Shown here piece by piece: positions 60,013 to 64,000 of a DNA stretch of 64,000 nucleotides; the first letter of the stretch is position 1, and each line of letters opens with the position of its first letter. The DNA is from Bradyrhizobium sp. ISRA464. GTDB taxonomy: Bacteria; Pseudomonadota; Alphaproteobacteria; Rhizobiales; Xanthobacteraceae. The notes beneath the pieces were generated by a model. It saw only the letters and a program-made list of their open reading frames with translations, did not search any database and was not told where the DNA came from. The position numbers and the translations under genes were made by a program. The DNA lies in contig NZ_CP094526.1 of NCBI RefSeq assembly GCF_029910095.1, forward strand, positions 7,564,001 to 7,628,000, written 5' to 3'.

Positions 60013-61773
60013 TTAGAGGTGGCGCGGCCGTTCGATGTAATGGTTGAGGTCGTCGCCGAGCCTGAGCGCGAGCGCCCCCAATGGTCCCGTCGGATTGTAA
60101 CCGGCATTGAAGGGATAGACGGAAGCACCGACGATGAAGAGATTCTCCGCATCCCAATGTTGCAGATGGGGAGAGACAACACTGGTGCCGGGGTCCCTTC
60201 CCATGATCGTACCGCCGGTGACATGGGTGGTCTGATAGACTTGGCTATCATAGGGTCCCTTTCGTGGCGCCGTCGGCGGCGCGATGTCCGCGCCTGTCGC
60301 TTTGGCGATCTCGTCGATCTTCTTCGAGAGATATACAGACATCTTGCGCTCATTCTCGCGAACGTCGAACGTCATGCGCAGAAGCGGTTGTCCATAAGCG
60401 TCGACATAGGTCGGATCAAGATCGACATAATTCTCGCGATGTGGATACCAACCGCCATGGGCGGAGATGGTGAAGCTATGCGCGTACCAGTCGGCATTGG
60501 CCTTCTTCCACGCTGAGCCCCATTTCGGCGTGCCGGGCGGGACGGCGCGGCTCGTAATCGGCCGTCCGTTCGTCACGTTGGCGTAGATGTATCCGCCGCC
60601 AAGGAAGCCGAGATTGCTATGATCGAAATTGTCGCCGTTAAACTCGTCGATCACGGTCTGTGACGCGCCTGAAGCAAGGAACGGGTTGATCCAGCGGTCC
60701 TTGAAGAAGACACGCGTGCCGGACATTGTCTGGTGGCAAAAATTCTTGCCGACGACCCCGTGACCAGTCTTCGGATTGTAAGGCGCCCCAATCCCTGCCA
60801 TCAGCAGAAACTTGGTATTCGACATCGTGAACGAAGAAAGTACGACGACGTCGGCGGGCTGTTCGTACTCCTCGCCGGTTACACGATCGATGTAGCGAAC
60901 GCCTCTCACGCGCTTTGCCTTACGATCATAAAGAATGTCGAGAACATGGGCTTGCAGACGCAGTTCGAAGCTCTTGCGCCTTCTCAGCATCGGATAGAGG
61001 AGGACCTCGGGGCTCGCCTTGGCGTTGGCTTCGCAGATGAAGCGCTCGCAATGGCCGCAGAACTGACATTGACCAAGCTGCATGCCATCGGGGTTGGTGT
61101 AGGCCTTCGGTGAATTTGCCGCCGGCATGGGAAAAGGTTTGTAGCCGAGCTTTTTGACCGCCTCGGTGAAGATCACGCCTGCTTCGGTGATAGACAGAGG
61201 CTTTTGCGGAAACTCGTTCTGCCGCGGCACCTCGAACGGATTTCCGCCCTCCTGCACTTTGCCACGCAGATTTCCTGCCTTACCGGCAATGCCGAACAGC
61301 TTTTCGAACTGATCGTGATAGGACTCCATCTCGGCATAGGTGACGCCCCAATCCTGGATCGCCATTTCAGCTGGAATAGCTTTCTTTCCATATCGGTCCT
61401 CAAGGTGGGTGTGCAAAACGGGATCAGATTCGCTCCAGCGCCAGGTCTGCCCGTTCCAGTGATTTGCCGCGCCGCCCATCCCTTCGCCCGGTTTGAAGGC
61501 CTCGAGGCGCCGTATCGGCAACGCCGTTCCGCTTATGTCATGGCGTAGCGTGTAGGTCTGGACAGACCAATCCTGAAAGAGATCACCATGGACGTGCCAG
61601 CGCAGTTCGTCGCGCTGCGATGGCAGGCTTGTTGCGGCGGTAAGGGTGCGGTCGATTCCACGTTCAAGGACGACGACATCGACACCTCTTGCTGTCAGCT
61701 GGCGTGCAGCCAGCGCCGCCGTAAACCCTCCTCCAACGAAAACGACCGTGCGATTTTTCAAGCGAGTAGCCAT
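60013..61773 (-). CDS. GMC dehydrogenase FAD subunit (gluconate 2-dehydrogenase large-subunit type)
   Basis: 586-residue flavoprotein: FAD fold VVFVGGGFTAALAARQLTARG, GMC-type GEGMGGAANHWNGQTW, and C-terminal TTHVTGGTIMG with YNPTGPLGALALRL. A Cys cluster (CQFCGHCERFIC) near residue 235 matches the iron-sulfur segment of FAD glucose or fructose dehydrogenases. No signal peptide of its own; it is expected to be co-exported with the Tat-bearing small subunit encoded 11 bp upstream. Oxidises a sugar, sugar acid or alcohol at the periplasmic face; the substrate is unknown. Confidence 0.93.
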   Translation of the reverse strand: MATRLKNRTVVFVGGGFTAALAARQLTARGVDVVVLERGIDRTLTAATSLPSQRDELRWHVHGDLFQDWSVQTYTLRHDISGTALPIRRLEAFKPGEGMGGAANHWNGQTWRWSESDPVLHTHLEDRYGKKAIPAEMAIQDWGVTYAEMESYHDQFEKLFGIAGKAGNLRGKVQEGGNPFEVPRQNEFPQKPLSITEAGVIFTEAVKKLGYKPFPMPAANSPKAYTNPDGMQLGQCQFCGHCERFICEANAKASPEVLLYPMLRRRKSFELRLQAHVLDILYDRKAKRVRGVRYIDRVTGEEYEQPADVVVLSSFTMSNTKFLLMAGIGAPYNPKTGHGVVGKNFCHQTMSGTRVFFKDRWINPFLASGASQTVIDEFNGDNFDHSNLGFLGGGYIYANVTNGRPITSRAVPPGTPKWGSAWKKANADWYAHSFTISAHGGWYPHRENYVDLDPTYVDAYGQPLLRMTFDVRENERKMSVYLSKKIDEIAKATGADIAPPTAPRKGPYDSQVYQTTHVTGGTIMGRDPGTSVVSPHLQHWDAENLFIVGASVYPFNAGYNPTGPLGALALRLGDDLNHYIERPRHL

Positions 61774-61784
61774 GATCTCTTCCC

Positions 61785-62579
61785 TCAGGCGAAGTCGGCG
61801 ACGGATTTCGGATCGGCCGCACCAGGGAAGGGCTTGCCACGGAAATCAATCATGTTTTGCGCGTGAAGCGCGGGGAGACCTGGATAGCCAATCGCCTTCC
61901 AGAACACCTTGCCGACATTACCGCCGTAGATCGGGTCGGCGAAACAGGCCTCAACGAACAGCGGGTAGACGAGTTTGTTGAACCACAAGCCGAGTGGTAC
62001 GCGCTCGTCCGTCACCTTGCCGCCAGACAGCTCTTGAAGAAATTTGTCCGCACCTCTCTCGTCCATTTCACTGAAACGCTTGCCGTACTGTTTTTGGCAG
62101 GCCGTATCTGCGGCGGCGAGACCTACCTTGAAGAACTGTTCGGGCGTGAGCGGCAACTGATAGCCGAGCTCGGGTGCGCCTTGCAGCCAAGGGCCGCGCA
62201 TATAAAGCCGCGCGCCCTTGCCGAAACCGCCGGCGAGCTGTCGGTCGACATAAACCGCAAGCCCGCAATCGACCCCGTTCGGCGTCAGCGCGTCGGCCGG
62301 ACACATCACGTTGACCATTGCTTCGACGAAACCTGCTTCGTCCGGGCCGAAAGACAGATAACCGGGCATGGGTGACGGCAGCTTGGCAGCGATAGTATTC
62401 GCAGAAGCATCCACCGGCTGGGAGGAGACCAGTTCGGATGCTTCCGCGAGAGCTGCGGTTGCCGCGGTGGTTCCTATCAGAACACCCGGAGCCAGCGAAG
62501 CAGCGCCCGTGGCAGCGGCACCCCCGAGAAAACCTCGACGATTCGGATGGAAGGTTTTGTTGCTCTGATCATTGGTCAT
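61785..62579 (-). CDS. Gluconate 2-dehydrogenase subunit 3-type Tat protein (small subunit)
   Basis: 264-residue protein with a Tat signal (NRRGFLGGAAATGAASLAPG) and a subunit-3 domain (FVEAMVNVMCPADALTPNGV, YMRGPW, TPEQFFKVGLAA, PIYGGNVGKVFWKAIGYPGLPA). It carries the FAD subunit through the Tat system to the periplasm. First gene of the three-gene operon, 11 bp before the FAD subunit. No copy of the recurring upstream element is seen. The DNA upstream contains the truncated P460 copy. Confidence 0.92.
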   Translation of the reverse strand: MTNDQSNKTFHPNRRGFLGGAAATGAASLAPGVLIGTTAATAALAEASELVSSQPVDASANTIAAKLPSPMPGYLSFGPDEAGFVEAMVNVMCPADALTPNGVDCGLAVYVDRQLAGGFGKGARLYMRGPWLQGAPELGYQLPLTPEQFFKVGLAAADTACQKQYGKRFSEMDERGADKFLQELSGGKVTDERVPLGLWFNKLVYPLFVEACFADPIYGGNVGKVFWKAIGYPGLPALHAQNMIDFRGKPFPGAADPKSVADFA

Positions 62580-62704
62580 CGGAGTTGCAGTCCACTTTTT
62601 GATCGTGGCGTACGCGCGAGATCATCCATGTGCGAGGCGTCCCCTGTGTGGCAGAAACGGGGGTCGCATCATCCGGAGCTCAGTCTGCCTGGCGCGTTCG
62701 CTGT

Positions 62705-63095
62705 CGGCCCGGCTAAGCCGCTCCGCTGATCTGCGCGAGCGCAGCCACGGCGGCCGTGACCAGCGAAACCATGACAGCCAAGCCGACAGTCCTCGGTAAT
62801 TTCATAGTGGTCCCCTTTGCTGCCCGCGCGGCTCGGCGCAATAGTCTTGATCCTTGTCGAGGCGACCTCGTGTGCTCGCCCGGCCCAGTGGACCTCAGAA
62901 TCGGACGCAGCTGACGAAATTAGAAATTCCCTTTGGACATGCATTCGATAGGCAGAGGGTATCATCGTCAAAAGCGTTGTGCGCGCGCGTCCCGTCGGTC
63001 CGCGGTCAGCCATCGAGGAGCGCTCCGTACTTGTGGCGCCGGGCCGCGTAGGGAGACATGAGGGGCACTTCGCGATCACTCTTCCCGTCGCAACG
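62705..63095. repeat. P460 leader duplication, unit 2
   Basis: Counterpart of 58895-59260. It covers the truncated P460 start, its spacer and the end of acetyltransferase copy 2. Divergence is moderate, so the event is not recent. Confidence 0.75.
62713..62805 (-). pseudogene. Cytochrome P460 remnant (signal peptide only)
   Basis: MKLPRTVGLAVMVSLVTAAV and ALAQISGAA, then a stop. It matches the signal peptide of P460 copy B. After the stop AGPTANA continues the match briefly, and then homology ends. Confidence 0.7.
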
Positions 63096-63295
63096 CTCCG
63101 AAAAACGCCGTGCGCCAGCCTCGATCCGAACCCTAGGCCGGATAGCTCATGTGGCACCTCTGTGTGGAGCAGGACGACGCGACCGTCTTTGACCTTGTAG
63201 TAGGCGACTGCGAGCGCGCTGTCGTCGAGGGGCATTTCAGACCGGCTCACGGCCGGATTGTCGTGGATGTCGCTTCGAGCTACTGCCTCCCCCAC
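63006..63295 (-). pseudogene. YjdJ-type GNAT acetyltransferase, copy 2, frameshifted near the end
   Basis: From GTG 63295, overlapping the peroxiredoxin stop (TAGTG), the frame encodes SDIHDNPAVSRSEMPLDDSA, YYKVKDGRVVLLHTEV and the acetyl-CoA loop SGLGFGSRLAHGVF, then VIAKCP. A one-base loss after this moves the family C-terminus (YAARRHKYGALLDG) into another frame with a stop at 63006. The core is nearly whole, so partial function is conceivable. Translation would be coupled to the peroxiredoxin gene. Confidence 0.65.
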
Positions 63296-63957
63296 TAAGA
63301 CGTGGAAGCGACCTGGCGCAACGAGGCCAAGATTTGCGCCGGCTCCTCTCGTATCGTGAAGTCGGGTTCGACGAACGCGCTGCGGATGCGGCCTTCTGCG
63401 TCGATCACGTAGGTCGCGGGAATGGGCAGCATCCAGATCGGCGACCCGTGCCGAGCGCCGAAGTCGAAGCCCAGCCCGGAATAATGCACTTTGGTCTCGT
63501 CGGGCACCCGGAACAGCACGCCATACGACAAGGCAACGCCGTAGTCGACATCGGAGAGCACCTTCAGGTCCAAGCCCAGGCTCCGCTTGAGTTGCCGCGG
63601 GAAGTCCCTCGTCTCGGGCGTCACGACTGCGAGGGTCGCGCCGACGCTCTCGAACTCGTCCTTCGCGGCCTGGAGGGCGCACAGCTCAGCGGTGCAGAAC
63701 GGACACCAGCCGCCTCGAAAGAAACTCAGGACCAGGGGTCCGTTGCGGCGCAGCTGTTCGGAGGAGTGGAGACGGCCGTCGGCGTCCGGTAGGAGGAAGT
63801 CCGGCGCGTCGTCTCCGACCTTCAACGCGTGCGATGCTACGTCTGTGTCGCGGAGCCAGCCCACGAGGTGGTTGTATGACTCCCAATCCGCGGCGCTGAA
63901 CGTCGTCAACAGCTCGGCGCGAATCTGGAAGAGTGTCTTGTCGGTCTGGCTTGGCAT
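63295..63957 (-). CDS. AhpC/TSA-type peroxiredoxin-like protein, second long copy
   Basis: 220-residue paralogue of the gene at 28981: helical N-terminal extension (FQIRAELLTTFSAADWESY), GDDAPDFLLPDADG, active-site CxxC in GGWCPFCTAELCALQ, and LPIPATYVIDAEG. An extra Cys follows the motif (ELCAL), absent in the other copy. Likely cytoplasmic hydroperoxide reductase. Its stop overlaps the start of the acetyltransferase copy 2 by one base. Only 43 bp of upstream DNA is in the window, so its promoter cannot be judged. Confidence 0.9.
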   Translation of the reverse strand: MPSQTDKTLFQIRAELLTTFSAADWESYNHLVGWLRDTDVASHALKVGDDAPDFLLPDADGRLHSSEQLRRNGPLVLSFFRGGWCPFCTAELCALQAAKDEFESVGATLAVVTPETRDFPRQLKRSLGLDLKVLSDVDYGVALSYGVLFRVPDETKVHYSGLGFDFGARHGSPIWMLPIPATYVIDAEGRIRSAFVEPDFTIREEPAQILASLRQVASTS

Positions 63958-64000
63958 CGCGGTGCGTCGTCAGGTTGCGGATCGATTGGCTGGAAGCGGT

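Overview
The window looks like an accessory, stress-oriented chromosomal region of a high-GC alphaproteobacterium, most likely Bradyrhizobium or a close relative. This is inferred from gene families and codon style, not from a marker gene: a FixJ/StyR-type regulator, a giant Ser/Thr kinase-ATPase-histidine kinase, several LysR regulators, and IS1182, IS630 and IS701 elements. I saw no rRNA, tRNA, CRISPR array, replication origin or phage module.

Layout. 1-10.1 kb: dps, two tandem GMC flavin oxidoreductases, a complete bufferin-type operon (bufA precursor, MNIO/DUF692 enzyme, DUF2063 partner, DoxX protein), and a membrane-protein gene split by an IS1182-family element. 10.1-19.1 kb: a LysR gene, a decayed winged-helix gene, two response regulators and a 1957-residue hybrid sensor kinase, with a repeated CTAAGC palindrome beside the regulators. 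19.1-26.2 kb: small unknown ORFs and an RND efflux pair. 26.2-40.5 kb: a dense run of redox and electrophile-detoxifying genes (OsmC, peroxiredoxin, quinone oxidoreductase, two nitroreductase/AhpD-like pairs, SDR, azoreductase, MsrB, an RclR-like AraC regulator) among remnants of a thiolase, GST, NmrA protein and MsrA. 40.5-48.2 kb: insertion sequences around DUF427, a frameshifted egtD, a cupin and an MFS pump. 48.2-64 kb: a second quinone oxidoreductase, two cytochrome P460 genes, more peroxiredoxins, MFS pumps (one split by IS701) and a three-subunit Tat-exported GMC dehydrogenase with a cytochrome c.

Two themes stand out. First, a cis element of about 40-100 bp recurs seven times. In six copies it points at a downstream redox or stress gene: the GMC pair, the buf operon, the RND operon (at a distance), quinone oxidoreductase, msrB and a peroxiredoxin. 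The seventh precedes a small Cys-rich ORF. This suggests one regulon. Second, the region has expanded by local duplication (GMC genes, nitroreductase/AhpD pair, DUF3788 segment, quinone oxidoreductases, LysR genes, P460/acetyltransferase block) and is decaying by frameshift and IS insertion. The RclR-like regulator with both cysteines that match the known HOCl sensors, together with MsrB, peroxiredoxins and AhpD-like proteins, suggests defence against reactive chlorine or other oxidants and electrophiles; this is inference.
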